64,000 nucleotides of DNA from Methylobacterium nodulans ORS 2060 (GTDB lineage: Bacteria; Pseudomonadota; Alphaproteobacteria; Rhizobiales; Beijerinckiaceae): the NCBI RefSeq assembly GCF_000022085.1, contig NC_011894.1:6322501-6386500 (forward strand), given 5' to 3'. Numbering within the stretch: the first letter of the stretch is position 1; every line of letters begins with the position of its first letter. The translations under genes and the position numbers were made by a program. The notes beneath the pieces were generated by a model. The model saw nothing but the letters and a program-made list of their open reading frames with translations. It did not search any database and was not told the origin of the DNA. Positions 20,001 through 27,765 of this stretch are shown here, piece by piece.

Positions 20001-20442
20001 CCGGCAGCTCGATGATGACGCGGGCGCGGTCGGCCTCGCCGTCGCTGATCGAGGCGGTGTGCGGGACCGCCTGCTTGACCGTGACCCCGACGTCCTGCGG
20101 CGTCTCCACGTCGGGATAGCCGGGCATGTAGGACTGGTCGGGCGTGCCGGTGCGGAAGTCGGCCGAGAGGCCCTTGTAGTTGAAGCTGCCATCCTCGTTC
20201 TGGACCGGCACGTCGTTGAAGTAGACGCCCTTGAGGCCGCCGACGACGCCCTTGATCTCGCCCTCGCCGATCAGGTCCACGAGGCGGACCGTGGCGTTCG
20301 AGAACAGGGTATCGGGCGCGTTCGAGCCCGAGCCGCCGGTCTTGCCGCCGCCGCTGGACGACTTGCGCCCGCGGATCGGCGCCGCGTCCGGGCGCGCGTC
20401 CTTGTCCCGCGCCGCGGGATCGAAACCGTCGATGCGATCCAT
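14020..20442 (-). CDS. J: Host-specificity protein J (tail tip), ends at premature amber
   Basis: The 2,140-residue product is the central tail-tip protein of lambda-like siphophages, which contacts the receptor and shapes the baseplate hub. The start has the family block ATVRLVDLIGEGEIKG; the middle has fibronectin-type modules. From about residue 1200 a repeat zone of the type LAGISAGKLIGQVV and GTLSDAQ forms a fibre, with three carbohydrate-module-like inserts. It ends at TAG 14020-14022, but the same frame continues for 753 codons; the intact protein would be about 2,894 residues. AAGGA precedes ATG 20442. Confidence 0.9.
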   Translation of the reverse strand: MDRIDGFDPAARDKDARPDAAPIRGRKSSSGGGKTGGSGSNAPDTLFSNATVRLVDLIGEGEIKGVVGGLKGVYFNDVPVQNEDGSFNYKGLSADFRTGTPDQSYMPGYPDVETPQDVGVTVKQAVPHTASISDGEADRARVIIELPALFLAKNDGSVRQNNVSFRIEARYSGGPWVNQLGDITITGKNTSPYFVSYEIDLPRNPAGSSPPWQVRVTRLTPDTDDFNNSQDKWTSQSDLIFYTLTAIQDAKFSYPHSALCGLTADASQFGASVPARTYLVDGLLVKVPSNYDPVARTYTGIWDGTFKEDWTDNPAWVFHDLLWNDRYGLGEFIDIAAIDKWTLYQIGAYCDVLVSDGKGGQEPRFRFNAQITQLAEAFDLLQQISAIWRGMAFWSSGSVTATQDRPDDVRALVTPANVIDGLITYSSSARKARHTVALVTWNDPDDLYKPQIEVVEHNEGVARYGYNPTKIDLLGCTSRGQAHREGLWRLLVEQYATQTVTYRAGLDHAVRRPGDIIAITDPQISNIDVGGRVLAGANWTDIPLDRAVEIKAGVSYTLSMQLPDGSVEERALYSVSTDAAGRTIAHTEPFTQDAQPGAVWQITGEIVPQLFRIVGIKEVEPHIYEVQALQHEPSIYAAVDDGAAFEPLRISEFPDIVLPPDNLTVRESTYFENGLPRQALLLSWTAGQPFNSIAYYVTAVKPNGSLVTLPKTSSTSVEFLDAATGEWTFVVQAEGLNGRLSDAAQITYTVQGWEAQSGPTVTGLQVKGGGSVFTGRSCTLEWGVTWPADVTPYKVEFAFRVFDADTDAFLHQEIINAAQATYDYDENVNEGGPRRRFKVSVAARDAIGRESQPAVLVVSNPAPAMVVPTLTWTTESIGVWMTPPADPDLAGVLVWLSKTNGFNPLTTAPTADLPPTGFTLLPAEAETTYYVRVAFYDSFGKNPAELNLSPQVEIRTTNLLFDTQAPDIPTGLALSTALEVSATGVATARIDATWNAVTSDNLGIYEFELTEGDGITNPSWTRDRSDKGQPRFTWRNLKPGQLYTARVRSVNAQGIAPSGWSALVSITAAKNLNKPGAITNFSVTAAFETANLRWTNPADPDLAYVEVWIGALDDGSDRVLGTKVPAPLSFFTDTTLLTVQTRKYWVRPVNSSGTPGDFVGPGTATTAALQAAQLQQGIIDATKFANGIEPVGIVSTLPAVAGYTGPKTVLLTTDGKLYRLVNGAWTAAVAATDIAGTLTSEQIQSLAATKIAGTLSDSQLAGISAGKLIGQVVASQIANLDATQITGQVSDAQIAALSAAKVAGTLSDAQLAGISAGKLIGQVVDSQLAGLSATKITGTISDTQIAGLSAAKVTGQIGRTQIADNAIDTPQLNAGAVSTAKLAAWAVTASKLAVASLNLASNGGLQQGTSGWLGSAGGTGITPIVEGVRTDYAPAGMRVFSVHYDDSNKPTSGVSEIVYRNPDAAGIGQLIRITGGAPYEFSAYVSAHRCTAYVSIIWWDANGAYLSEVAGSLVTVNLGTGSPLTDWDRVGRSWVIATAPANAAFADIRVRWYNFGSQPYCMAGGLMFAQAIAGQTEPSPYSDAGVTMIEGGNVRTNSLAADRIVSKSITAAQILGGSITATELDVASVRAGIIAAQKITGSEIDALTITAANLAAGAVTTSKLAVASLNLAINGDMGNLNVAGNPAGWSIDSSQITGAVLLQNGVDYTYCLAGMRAMKIYGTGVPTNQGSFGQVWLNRVETDGTLYPFSCRAGTTYEVSAYLSTHRCTGYVGLVWYDANQAYIGETWGSQIVNWGGSIYSPMSDWEQFGRSKLIVVAPAGAVYCRPYVRYGITWYPGQAEPYCFISGVMLAVAVAGQTEVSPFSPAGLTTINGASIRTGSVAADKIIAKSITAGQIATGTITVNELNVDSVRAGLIAAKKITGSEIDALTITTGNLAAGSITGYKLAISTGNFAYNSEGNQSTRGWASSGTSWGAGVSIFVDNAWMPSGMTGIGAHPSDGGGPAGQWFDLVHQTVDPATGAVKNYPVQGGAWYEFSAYANAHRCDVQCYIGWCDSAGTVLAYTSGQVIPQGAHTGGTIRDFPRFTWIGQAPGNAVSCFVLYRAINFVLPDPFIFVTGTMYAGANQNQTECSPYVPPAVT

Positions 20443-20449
20443 GATGTCC

Positions 20450-21037
20450 TTACACGGTCGGGGTCGCGGAGGCGGTCGGCAGGCCGTTGGTGTTGGCCGT
20501 CGTCACGCCCGCGGAAATCGTGATCGGGTTGGCCATGCAGCGCCCGTAGATGAGCGGCACGGGAATCCCCTGTTCCGAGACGTTGTCGGCGCCCTGGAAC
20601 ATGTACGACTTCTTCTCCTTCTCCTTCTTCTTTTTCGGGCTGAGCAGCGAGGAGACGCCCTGAAGGGCGAGCATGGCGCCCATGCCGATCAGCCACGCCG
20701 GGCCGCCCATCCACCACGTCGCCACCGCGATCAGGGTGCCGACGATGATCTTGCCGATCGACATGCCGCTCTTGCGCGCCCGGATCACCGGGACGATGTG
20801 CAGGTCGCCGGCCGGCAGGCCGAAGGTGATCAGATCCTTGTCGAGGTGCAGCGCCGCCTTCGCGCGCAGGCTTTTGCCGCACACGACCCGGAAGCGGCCC
20901 TCCTCGATCGCCTGCCGGAAGCCCGGCAGCTGGGCGCCGAGCGCGCGGCACGCCTCGGCGAGGCTGCGCACGTCGAGGCGGAAGCAGGCGCCGAATTTTG
21001 CCGCCAGGGCGCCGTAGAGGCGGACGGTCCGCATCAT
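20450..21037 (-). CDS. I: Tail assembly protein I
   Basis: This 195-residue lambda gpI-type protein has an N-terminal ubiquitin-like beta-grasp part (about 1-90, from RTVRLYGALAAKFG) and a central hydrophobic Gly/Ala segment (about 95-135). The C-terminal tail carries the run SPKKKKEKEKK. gpI acts with gpJ, L and K in tail-tip assembly and is not in the mature particle in lambda. It overlaps the K gene at an ATGATG start and is followed directly by J, preserving the lambda order L-K-I-J. Confidence 0.85.
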   Translation of the reverse strand: MMRTVRLYGALAAKFGACFRLDVRSLAEACRALGAQLPGFRQAIEEGRFRVVCGKSLRAKAALHLDKDLITFGLPAGDLHIVPVIRARKSGMSIGKIIVGTLIAVATWWMGGPAWLIGMGAMLALQGVSSLLSPKKKKEKEKKSYMFQGADNVSEQGIPVPLIYGRCMANPITISAGVTTANTNGLPTASATPTV

Positions 21038-21861
21038 GCCGGGGGCCTCCAGTCGTCGGGCAGGGCGGTGTGGCGCACCAGGAAATCGAGCTTGGTCCGC
21101 CAGACCGAAGCGGGGTCGCGGCCGGAGAGCTGGTGCGCCAGGTGGTGCAGGATCAGGCCGCCGCCGAGGTAGATCCCGCCGTGGTTGAAGACGGGCGAGC
21201 GGACGCGGCAGAGGAAGCAGTCGCCGGGCAGCGGGCCTTCGGGGCCGCGCACGACGCGCCGGAAGCCCGCCCGCTCGAAGCCGTCGCGGTAGAGGTCGAG
21301 TTGGGGCTGCCCTTCCCGCGGCAGCCACCAGTCCGGGTCGCGGGCAAAGTCGGGGATCTCGATGCCGGCGACCTCGCGGTGCCAGTCGCGCCCCAGGCTG
21401 TAGCAGTCCCAGACGCCATGCCGGAACGGGCGGCCCAGCAGCGGGGCGCGGGGCACCTGATCACCAAACCAGAACGGGTCCGTGACGCCCGTGGAGGCGG
21501 CCAGCGTGATGCCCCACGGCACCGCGGTCGCCATCTGGCTTTCCATGTCGGCGCCGCTCGGGCAGTCGGGCGGCGGGGTGATCTTGCCGGACTCGGGATC
21601 CTCGATCGAGCAGTGCGAGTGCAGCACCGCCACGTAGGCGGTCTGGTCCACCTCGCCCGGGTCGGGCTCGAATTCGGTCAGCGGGTCGGCGGCGGCGTTG
21701 GCGAGCGGCCGGTAGCGGCCGTCCTCAAGGATCAGGCCGCCGGCCTCCGCGGGCCAGTGCGCGGCGGCGTGGCGCTTGTGCGCCTCGACCGCGGCGGCCC
21801 AGCGCGTCGAGAGCCCGTCATCGAAGGCGAACGCGAGCTTAGACCCGTACCCTGGCGACAC
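21034..21861 (-). CDS. K: Tail tip protein K: JAMM protease plus NlpC/P60 domain
   Basis: The 275-residue protein has two peptidase domains, like lambda gpK. The first (about 10-110) has the JAMM zinc motif: HSH, then SGAD about 25 residues on. The second (about 140-260) is NlpC/P60-like, with Cys in VWDCYSLGRDW and His in FNHGGIYLGGG. In other phages such proteins process tail parts or cut peptidoglycan at entry. GTG 21861 is chosen because GGAGG lies 7 bases upstream; it overlaps the end of L by 23 bases. Confidence 0.85.
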   Translation of the reverse strand: MSPGYGSKLAFAFDDGLSTRWAAAVEAHKRHAAAHWPAEAGGLILEDGRYRPLANAAADPLTEFEPDPGEVDQTAYVAVLHSHCSIEDPESGKITPPPDCPSGADMESQMATAVPWGITLAASTGVTDPFWFGDQVPRAPLLGRPFRHGVWDCYSLGRDWHREVAGIEIPDFARDPDWWLPREGQPQLDLYRDGFERAGFRRVVRGPEGPLPGDCFLCRVRSPVFNHGGIYLGGGLILHHLAHQLSGRDPASVWRTKLDFLVRHTALPDDWRPPA

Positions 21862-22570
21862 CCGGGAATCCTCCGAAGGGGAGCTGCGCGTCGGCGCCGA
21901 AGCGGACCTTGCAGCAGGTGGTGACGTGCCGGCTGGGCTCGTCCTGGTCGGGCGTGGTCGGATTGCCGAAGCGGTCGTAGCTCTGGTCCCCGTTGTAGAG
22001 GCACTGCACGCCATCATAGACGAACGCCTGGGCGTCCTCGTCCCAGCGCCGGTACCGCCACAGGCAGATGTCGCGGATGACCAGCCGGGCGGGCAGCTCG
22101 CGGCCCTCCTGATCCATGTCGGCCGCGAGATTCCAGACGATCTGGTGCTTCGAGTGCTCAACCTTCTGCTCGAAGCGGTAGATGTCCTGGGTGTAGGCCG
22201 CCTCGGGATCGGGCGTCGCGCCATCGTCCAGAAACTGCGCGTAGGTGCGCGTGCGGATCAGCTTGGCGCCGATGAGATCCTGGTAGAGCAGCGTCGCGCT
22301 CGACATCAGCCGGGTCGCGTTCGAGACGCTGATCTTGGGCTGGGGCATAGTGCCCTGGCCGGTCAGCTCGAAGCCCTCGGCCTTCACGTCGAGCGGGGTG
22401 TAGGTGATGCCGCGGAATTTCAGCGGGCCGCGCGCCTTGTCCGCCTGGGAGGTGAAGGCGAACTGCTGGTTCACCCGGATCGGCGACAGGTCGATGATGA
22501 ACAGCGCGACCAGATCGCCCGGCGTGAGGCTCTGGCCCGCGCGGATGAGGGCCGTGTTCGGCGCGGTCAT
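21839..22570 (-). CDS. L: Minor tail protein L
   Basis: This 243-residue homologue of lambda gpL is a tail-tip protein. The four cysteines that bind an iron-sulfur cluster in lambda gpL have counterparts here: one in RDICLWRYRRW, one in VQCLYNG and a pair in TTCCKVRFG. The N-terminal half is beta-rich. It lies between M and K, and its start overlaps the M stop by 4 bases. The iron-sulfur cluster is inferred from the family. Confidence 0.85.
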   Translation of the reverse strand: MTAPNTALIRAGQSLTPGDLVALFIIDLSPIRVNQQFAFTSQADKARGPLKFRGITYTPLDVKAEGFELTGQGTMPQPKISVSNATRLMSSATLLYQDLIGAKLIRTRTYAQFLDDGATPDPEAAYTQDIYRFEQKVEHSKHQIVWNLAADMDQEGRELPARLVIRDICLWRYRRWDEDAQAFVYDGVQCLYNGDQSYDRFGNPTTPDQDEPSRHVTTCCKVRFGADAQLPFGGFPGVARVRV

Positions 22571-22932
22571 GGGTCGAAGTTCTCCTTGAACATCGCCATC
22601 AGCGTGCTGCGCAGCGGGTCGCCGTAGTCGGTGGTCCAGCTGTCGCAGATGAACTGGCGGGGCGCCGGCTCGAAGGGGACTTGGAACAGGAACGGCAGGT
22701 AGCCCTTGCGGCTGACCAGAAAATCTTCGAGCTGCCGGATCTGGTCCGCGGCGAGCGGGATCGAGCGGTAGCTGAAGTCGCGGGTGAGCGGGTTGATGCC
22801 GTCGCCCGTGCGCTGGCTGTAGCGGTCGCCGAAGGTGGCGGTGAGCACCGCCGCCTTCGCCTCCTTGGACGAGCCGATGGTGACCGGCCCGTAAGGCGTG
22901 ATCCCGAGGGTCGGGAACGTCGGGTAGGCCAC
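22567..22932 (-). CDS. M: Minor tail protein M
   Basis: The 121-residue protein matches the lambda gpM/DUF2460-like tail-tip family, with the signature TFGDRYSQRTGDGINPLTRD and a C-terminal block around FLFQVPFEPAPRQFICDSW. gpM helps join the tail tube to the tip complex. It begins with GTG at 22932 and overlaps L by 4 bases. Confidence 0.8.
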   Translation of the reverse strand: MAYPTFPTLGITPYGPVTIGSSKEAKAAVLTATFGDRYSQRTGDGINPLTRDFSYRSIPLAADQIRQLEDFLVSRKGYLPFLFQVPFEPAPRQFICDSWTTDYGDPLRSTLMAMFKENFDP

Positions 22933-22942
22933 CGGCGGCTCC

Positions 22943-23335
22943 TTACGCCGTCAGCGGCACGACCGGCGCCGTCAGCGTCTGCGGCGGCACGCTCACCAGG
23001 AGCACCGTGTAGGGCTCCAGCGGGTAGAGCGCCTCCCGGCCGTAGGCCGCCTCCAGCCCGTCGAACAGCGCGGCCTCCGGGGCGTAGTAGCCCGGCATCG
23101 CGGCGGCCGCGGGGGCGGCGAACACGTTCTGTCCGATGAACCGGGTGCAGAGGTTGTAGAGGCGCCCGACCTCGGAGGAGACGATCACGCCCTGCGCGGA
23201 GGTGCCGTCCTTGCCCTGGATTGTGACCGGGCCGCGCATCGAGAAGGCGTCGAAGCCGCGCTGAAAGATCGCCACGGGCGTACCGCGGGCGATCGCGTTC
23301 GCGTTGAGGTCGAGCGTCAAGGTCTGGGTTGCCAT
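22943..23335 (-). CDS. Tail-region protein, unknown function
   Basis: The 130-residue protein sits between the tape measure group and M, where tail-tip accessory proteins are usual. It has beta strands at the start (TQTLTLDLNANAIARGTP) and a hydrophobic, Ala/Pro-rich second half. No catalytic motif, signal peptide or membrane helix is seen. GAGGAG lies before the ATG. Confidence 0.6.
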   Translation of the reverse strand: MATQTLTLDLNANAIARGTPVAIFQRGFDAFSMRGPVTIQGKDGTSAQGVIVSSEVGRLYNLCTRFIGQNVFAAPAAAAMPGYYAPEAALFDGLEAAYGREALYPLEPYTVLLVSVPPQTLTAPVVPLTA

Positions 23336-23348
23336 CGATCGGCTCCTC

Positions 23349-23699
23349 TCAGTGCTGCCCCAGCGGGGACATGAAGCGGCGGGCGCTGTCGCTCAGCTGC
23401 TCGACGCGCTCCGGCGCCAGTGCGATGGCGCGCAGGGCGCCCCGCTCGACCTGCACCGGGCTGCCGGTGAGCTGGAGCAGGTACATCAGCGTGATCTCAA
23501 GGACGTCGGCCGTGCCGATCCCCGACCCCGGCTTGAAGACGCAGGGCGGGTTGTTCTCGACCGTCGGCATCGGCACGTCGCCGGAGGCCTGCGGAGCGCC
23601 CTGCGGGGCGGCCTGCGGCGGCAGCGGAGACGGGGGCGGGGTGACCTGGGCGTCCGGGGCGGTGCGGTCGATCGGCGGCTTCTGAGGGGTTCTGGCCAT
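23349..23699 (-). CDS. Tail-region protein with Pro-rich N-terminus
   Basis: This 116-residue protein begins with a 45-residue Pro/Gln/Ala-rich, probably unfolded arm, followed by a helical domain (about 60-110, ADVLEITLMYLLQLTGSP). It lies in the tail operon and has GAGGAG before its ATG. The function is unknown; it may be a linker or assembly protein. Confidence 0.55.
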   Translation of the reverse strand: MARTPQKPPIDRTAPDAQVTPPPSPLPPQAAPQGAPQASGDVPMPTVENNPPCVFKPGSGIGTADVLEITLMYLLQLTGSPVQVERGALRAIALAPERVEQLSDSARRFMSPLGQH

Positions 23700-23749
23700 G
23701 CTGGCTCCTCGTGTGAGCGGTCGGGATCCCCGGACCGCGCGGGGCAGCG

Positions 23750-24127
23750 TCAGGCGCCGAAGCTGAGCGCGCCGATCAGGCGGTCCTGATCGGTGCAGAA
23801 GGGATCAATGCGGGTCTCGAAGAGGCGGCCGGGGGTGATCGAGCCGCAGGGGATCCGGCCGGCGCGGACCGCTCCGGCGATGAAGTCTTCGTCAGGGAGC
23901 GAGCCGCAGGTGATCCGGTCGGCTCGGATCGAGTCGCAGCTGATCCGGGTGCCGTCGATGACGACATCCGAGAGGCCGCCGGCGTACCCGCCGACCATCA
24001 GGTTCTCGATGTGGGCCGCGGAGCTGATCAGCGTGGTCTCGTGGACCGCCTGCTTGGCGGCGGCCAGGGCGACGGGGGCGGCCACGGGCGCGAGCCCGAG
24101 CATCGCCAGCAGCGAGCGGCGGTTCAT
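23750..24127 (-). CDS. Predicted exported protein in tail operon, Tat-like signal
   Basis: This 125-residue protein starts MNRRSLLAMLGLAPVAAPVA, a twin-arginine-like signal followed by an AAA-type cleavage region. The mature part has short repeats, ISCDSIRADRITCGSL and AGRIPCGSITPGRLF, resembling the GxI-x-A-x-xI repeats of the phage J protein but with regular cysteines. An exported protein is unusual between tape measure and tail-tip genes. It could be a moron affecting the lysogen envelope. GAGGAAT precedes ATG 24127. The function is unknown. Confidence 0.6.
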   Translation of the reverse strand: MNRRSLLAMLGLAPVAAPVALAAAKQAVHETTLISSAAHIENLMVGGYAGGLSDVVIDGTRISCDSIRADRITCGSLPDEDFIAGAVRAGRIPCGSITPGRLFETRIDPFCTDQDRLIGALSFGA

Positions 24128-24147
24128 GGGGATTCCTCGTGCCAGGA

Positions 24148-27100
24148 TCAGGAAGCGCGGCGCGCCCCGGCGGCGTGCAGGGTTCCGCCCGGCCGCATTT
24201 CGCGCTGGGCCATCGCCATCCACATCTTCTCGTATTCCGCCCGCATCGCCTTGGCGTTGGCCTCGGCCGCGCGCTGGTCGGCCTGGGGATCGCCGGTCGC
24301 CTGCGAGGTGATCTGGGCGATGAAGGTCGGTCCGTTGGCCGGCTGGTTGCTGTTCGCGGGCGAGGGCGCGGCCGGGACCGGGTAGTCGGCCGGGCTGACA
24401 TAGCCGCCGTCCGCATAGCCGCGCAGGCGGCCCCGCAGCGCGTCGAGCGTCCCCACCCCGACCTTCGCGACGGTGGCGGCGTCGAACACGTACTCGCCGC
24501 GGTGGACGATGCCGGCCGGGTCGTACTTGCCGCCCGCCCCGGTGTAGCCGCCCTCGGCGAACCAGAGCGTGCCGTCCGCCGCGGTGATGACCGAGCTGGC
24601 CGCGCTGCCGCCACCGCCGCCGAATAGGCTGCTGAAGATCCCGCCGCCGCCGCCGAAGCCGCCAAAGCTGATGCCGCCGCTGCCGTCGACCTTAATGCCG
24701 TCGAACAAGCCGCTGACCAGCTTGTCGATGGCCTTGTTCATCAGCTTGTCGACGATGCGGTCCATCACGTTCTTAAGCGCCTCGGCCGCGGAGACGCCGC
24801 GGCGCAGGTCGCTCGCCAGCCCGCTGAAGGCGTCCTTGGCCATCGCCTTGGCCTCGCCCAGGGCGTCGGTGACCCGCATCACCTCGGCCTCCGGGCTGTC
24901 CATGTCGAGCCCGGTCCCGCGCAGCCGCGACGCGATCCGCTGCTCGCTGTCGGTGCGTCCGAGCTGGGAGCGCTCGAACAGGGCGTCCTGCATGATCTTC
25001 GACTGCTGCATGGCCGCGACGTTCTTGGCGTGCGCGTCGGCGAGGCTCAGGATCGTGTCGCGCTCCGCCCGCTCGGCGTCGGTCAGGTCCTTCTCGTTGG
25101 CGGTCAGCAGCTCCTGGGCGGTCTTGAACTTGAGGCCGATCGCCGTCCCGGCCTCGCGGCGGGAATTCAGCAGCTCCTGGATCTTGTCCTGCCGGGCGAG
25201 CGCTTCGCTCGTCTGCTCGGTGGTGGTGATCCGCGACTTGTCGACGGCGATCTGGCGCTCGGCCGCCTGGGCGTCGGGCAGCTTCCGGTTGATGGTGGCG
25301 TCGGCCCAGTTGAGGACCTGCCCGGCGGTCTTGCCGGCGAGGATCTTGCGGTTGCTGGCAATCGCGTCCGGGCTCAGGATCTCGCTCACGGGCGTGTTCG
25401 GGTCCGCGCGCAGCAGATCGAGGCCGCCCTTCGGGCCGGCGAACCACATCAGGTACTGGTTGCGCAGGCTCGTATCGAGCTGGGCGTTCTCCAGCTTCCG
25501 GCGGTTCTGCTCGGCGTAGACCTTGATCAGCGCCATCTGGTCGTCGCGGTCCCAGCGCCGCTCCCAGACCGCCGCGTCGCTCATGTTCGCCGCCCGGTCG
25601 GGGAAGGTCTGCCGGAACAGCGGGACCCAGGTGCCCTTGATGAACTGGCCGATGCCGGAGGCCGAGGAATTCTGGTTCTTGGCGAACCGATCCCCGCCGC
25701 TCTCGGCGCCGATCATCGCCTTGATGAACAGGTCGGTGGTCGCGCTGGTCGAGCGCTTGGCCGCCTCCTCGGCCGTCTTCTGGATCCGCTCGATATCGAG
25801 GTCGGCGCGGGCGACGATGGTCTCGCGCTCGGTGATGCGCTTCATCCGCTTGTCGATCTCGTCTTGGATCAACTGGCGGTCGCGCGCGTCGAGGTTCGGA
25901 TCGTTCAGCCGCGACTCGAACTCCTTCATCAGCTCGGCGCGGGTCGGGAGATCTGCGTAGGGCTTCAGCTCCTCGTCGCGCTGGAATTGGCGGTCGGCGA
26001 TCTGCTTGGTCACCGAGTCGAGACCGACCGTCTTGTTGGCGTGCTCCGACGCCCGGTAGGCCGCGGCGCCGGCCTCGGAGCCGAACCGCTGGATGTCGTA
26101 GGTGGTGGCGCGGACCGAGGCCGCGATCCGGTCGAAGGCGCTCGCCACCTCGGCCAGCTGGTTGCGATCCAGGCCGAACTGCACCGGGTCGGCGATCGCC
26201 TTGCGCAGCAGCTCGACCTTGCTCTTCAGGCTGTCGAACTGGGCGGCCTCCGGATCGAGACCGCGCACGATCCCCATCACCTGCCGGCTGTTGGCCGCGG
26301 CGGTGGCCTGGGCGTTGCGGTCGTCCCGGGTCTTGATCTGCTGCTGGATCGCCTGGACCAGCTTCGTGAGCTTGTCGATCGTCTCGTCCGAGCCGCCGAT
26401 CAGCCCGGCCACGATCCCACCCCGGCTGGCCTCGGCGGTGGCCAGCAGCTCCTTGGCGGTCGCCAGCTGCTGCTCCAGGGTGCCGCCGGTGACGGCCTTG
26501 TTGATCGCACCGCCGACCTTATCCCACACGTCCGAGATCAGGTTGCCCGCCCAGGTCGTCGCCTGCGCCCAGAGCGAGGTCCGCTCCGAGACCTTTTCGA
26601 GCTGCATCGCGTAGGCGTTGAACAGCTCGCGCTGCGCGCCCAGGCGGTCGCCCTGCTCCTGCAACCGTCGCACCGACTCCAGGGTGCGATCGTTGAGGCC
26701 CCCGAGTTTTTCCTGAAGCGCCTCGGCGCCCTTGGCCGGGTCGGCGAAGGCTTGCGCCAGATCCTTGATCGCGTCGGGGACGTCCTGGGAGGTGGTGTAG
26801 GCGTAGTCCTTCGCGCTCTTGATCAGGTCGGCGTACATCGCCTGCCCGATCCGGCCGGTGGCCGCGAAGGTGCCGGCCATCTCCCGGTATTCGCTCTGGG
26901 AGAACCCGGCGGCGCCCGCGTTCGCCGCGGCGAGGTCGTTGATGCCTTGCAGGGTCGCGCCCGAGGCCCGGCCGGCACCGGAGAGTTGGAGCCGCAGCGC
27001 GTCCTGGGAGGCGCGGTAGGACCACGCCGCCGCGGCCGCCGCGGTGATCGCCAGCGTGAAGCCGCCGATCACGCCGCCCGCCAGACCGATGCGCGAGACG

Positions 27101-27765
27101 AACCCCGTCACCTTCTCGGTCGCCGCGCTGAGCACGTCGCGGATGCCAAACCCGCCCATCTGCATGATGGAGAGGGCCTGCGGCCCCTGCATCAGGCCGG
27201 CGCGGACCGGTGAGCTGCCGGCCAACACCTGCTCGAAGAAGTCCTTGCCCTGGAAGGCGAGGTTCATCATCAGCTGCCGGCGGTACTCGGGCGACAGCTC
27301 GCGCGGCCCTTCTGGGCCCGGCGCGGGCGCCGCGGGCCGCTGCGGGACCGCCCCGGTGCTCGACAGGCTGCCCATCCGCGCCATCGCCTGGGCGTTGCGC
27401 TCGTACTGCTGGACGGCGTCCCGGCCCGCCTCGGACAGGGCCCGCCAGCCGGCCGCCTGCCGGGCGAGCGCCGCGGTGGTGTCGTTGGCCGCCCGCGCCG
27501 CCCCGCCGGCCTTGCCGATGAACTGGTCGAGGTTGACGCCCGTGGTCTGGACCGCGGTCGACAGCTCGCGCTGGGCGGTGGCCGCCGTTCGGGCGCCCGA
27601 GGCGCTGGTGCCCAGCGCGGCGTTGACCCGGTCCGCCGACGCGAGCAGCTTGCCGACCGACGCCTCGGCCCCGCCGGCCGCGGCGGTCAGCTCGCCGAGC
27701 GCGGTGACGGCCTCGCGCGCGGGGCGCGAGTCGATCCCAAGGCCGAGGGCTGCGACGTCAGGCAT
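24148..27765 (-). CDS. Tail tape measure protein with lysozyme-like domain
   Basis: About 1,205 residues, mostly long helices with Ala/Gln-rich coils, and a hydrophobic segment near 240-265 (GGVIGGFTLAITAAAAAAWS), typical of tape measures that set tail length and span the membrane at DNA entry. A transglycosylase-like insert begins near residue 675 with KAMIGAESGGDRFAKN; Glu687 is the likely catalytic acid, followed by SSASGIGQFIKGTW. This could open peptidoglycan during entry. ATG 27765 is preferred over in-frame starts to 27909, which lie over another small frame. Confidence 0.85.
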   Translation of the reverse strand: MPDVAALGLGIDSRPAREAVTALGELTAAAGGAEASVGKLLASADRVNAALGTSASGARTAATAQRELSTAVQTTGVNLDQFIGKAGGAARAANDTTAALARQAAGWRALSEAGRDAVQQYERNAQAMARMGSLSSTGAVPQRPAAPAPGPEGPRELSPEYRRQLMMNLAFQGKDFFEQVLAGSSPVRAGLMQGPQALSIMQMGGFGIRDVLSAATEKVTGFVSRIGLAGGVIGGFTLAITAAAAAAWSYRASQDALRLQLSGAGRASGATLQGINDLAAANAGAAGFSQSEYREMAGTFAATGRIGQAMYADLIKSAKDYAYTTSQDVPDAIKDLAQAFADPAKGAEALQEKLGGLNDRTLESVRRLQEQGDRLGAQRELFNAYAMQLEKVSERTSLWAQATTWAGNLISDVWDKVGGAINKAVTGGTLEQQLATAKELLATAEASRGGIVAGLIGGSDETIDKLTKLVQAIQQQIKTRDDRNAQATAAANSRQVMGIVRGLDPEAAQFDSLKSKVELLRKAIADPVQFGLDRNQLAEVASAFDRIAASVRATTYDIQRFGSEAGAAAYRASEHANKTVGLDSVTKQIADRQFQRDEELKPYADLPTRAELMKEFESRLNDPNLDARDRQLIQDEIDKRMKRITERETIVARADLDIERIQKTAEEAAKRSTSATTDLFIKAMIGAESGGDRFAKNQNSSASGIGQFIKGTWVPLFRQTFPDRAANMSDAAVWERRWDRDDQMALIKVYAEQNRRKLENAQLDTSLRNQYLMWFAGPKGGLDLLRADPNTPVSEILSPDAIASNRKILAGKTAGQVLNWADATINRKLPDAQAAERQIAVDKSRITTTEQTSEALARQDKIQELLNSRREAGTAIGLKFKTAQELLTANEKDLTDAERAERDTILSLADAHAKNVAAMQQSKIMQDALFERSQLGRTDSEQRIASRLRGTGLDMDSPEAEVMRVTDALGEAKAMAKDAFSGLASDLRRGVSAAEALKNVMDRIVDKLMNKAIDKLVSGLFDGIKVDGSGGISFGGFGGGGGIFSSLFGGGGGSAASSVITAADGTLWFAEGGYTGAGGKYDPAGIVHRGEYVFDAATVAKVGVGTLDALRGRLRGYADGGYVSPADYPVPAAPSPANSNQPANGPTFIAQITSQATGDPQADQRAAEANAKAMRAEYEKMWMAMAQREMRPGGTLHAAGARRAS

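Noticed and set aside
18010..20523. Very long plus-strand open frame opposite J
   Set aside because: High GC leaves antisense frames open; the translation is Arg/Asp/Val-rich with no family content, and J on the other strand is clear.
25030..27213. Long plus-strand frame opposite the tape measure
   Set aside because: Same antisense effect; composition is unlike any protein family and the tape measure is strongly supported.
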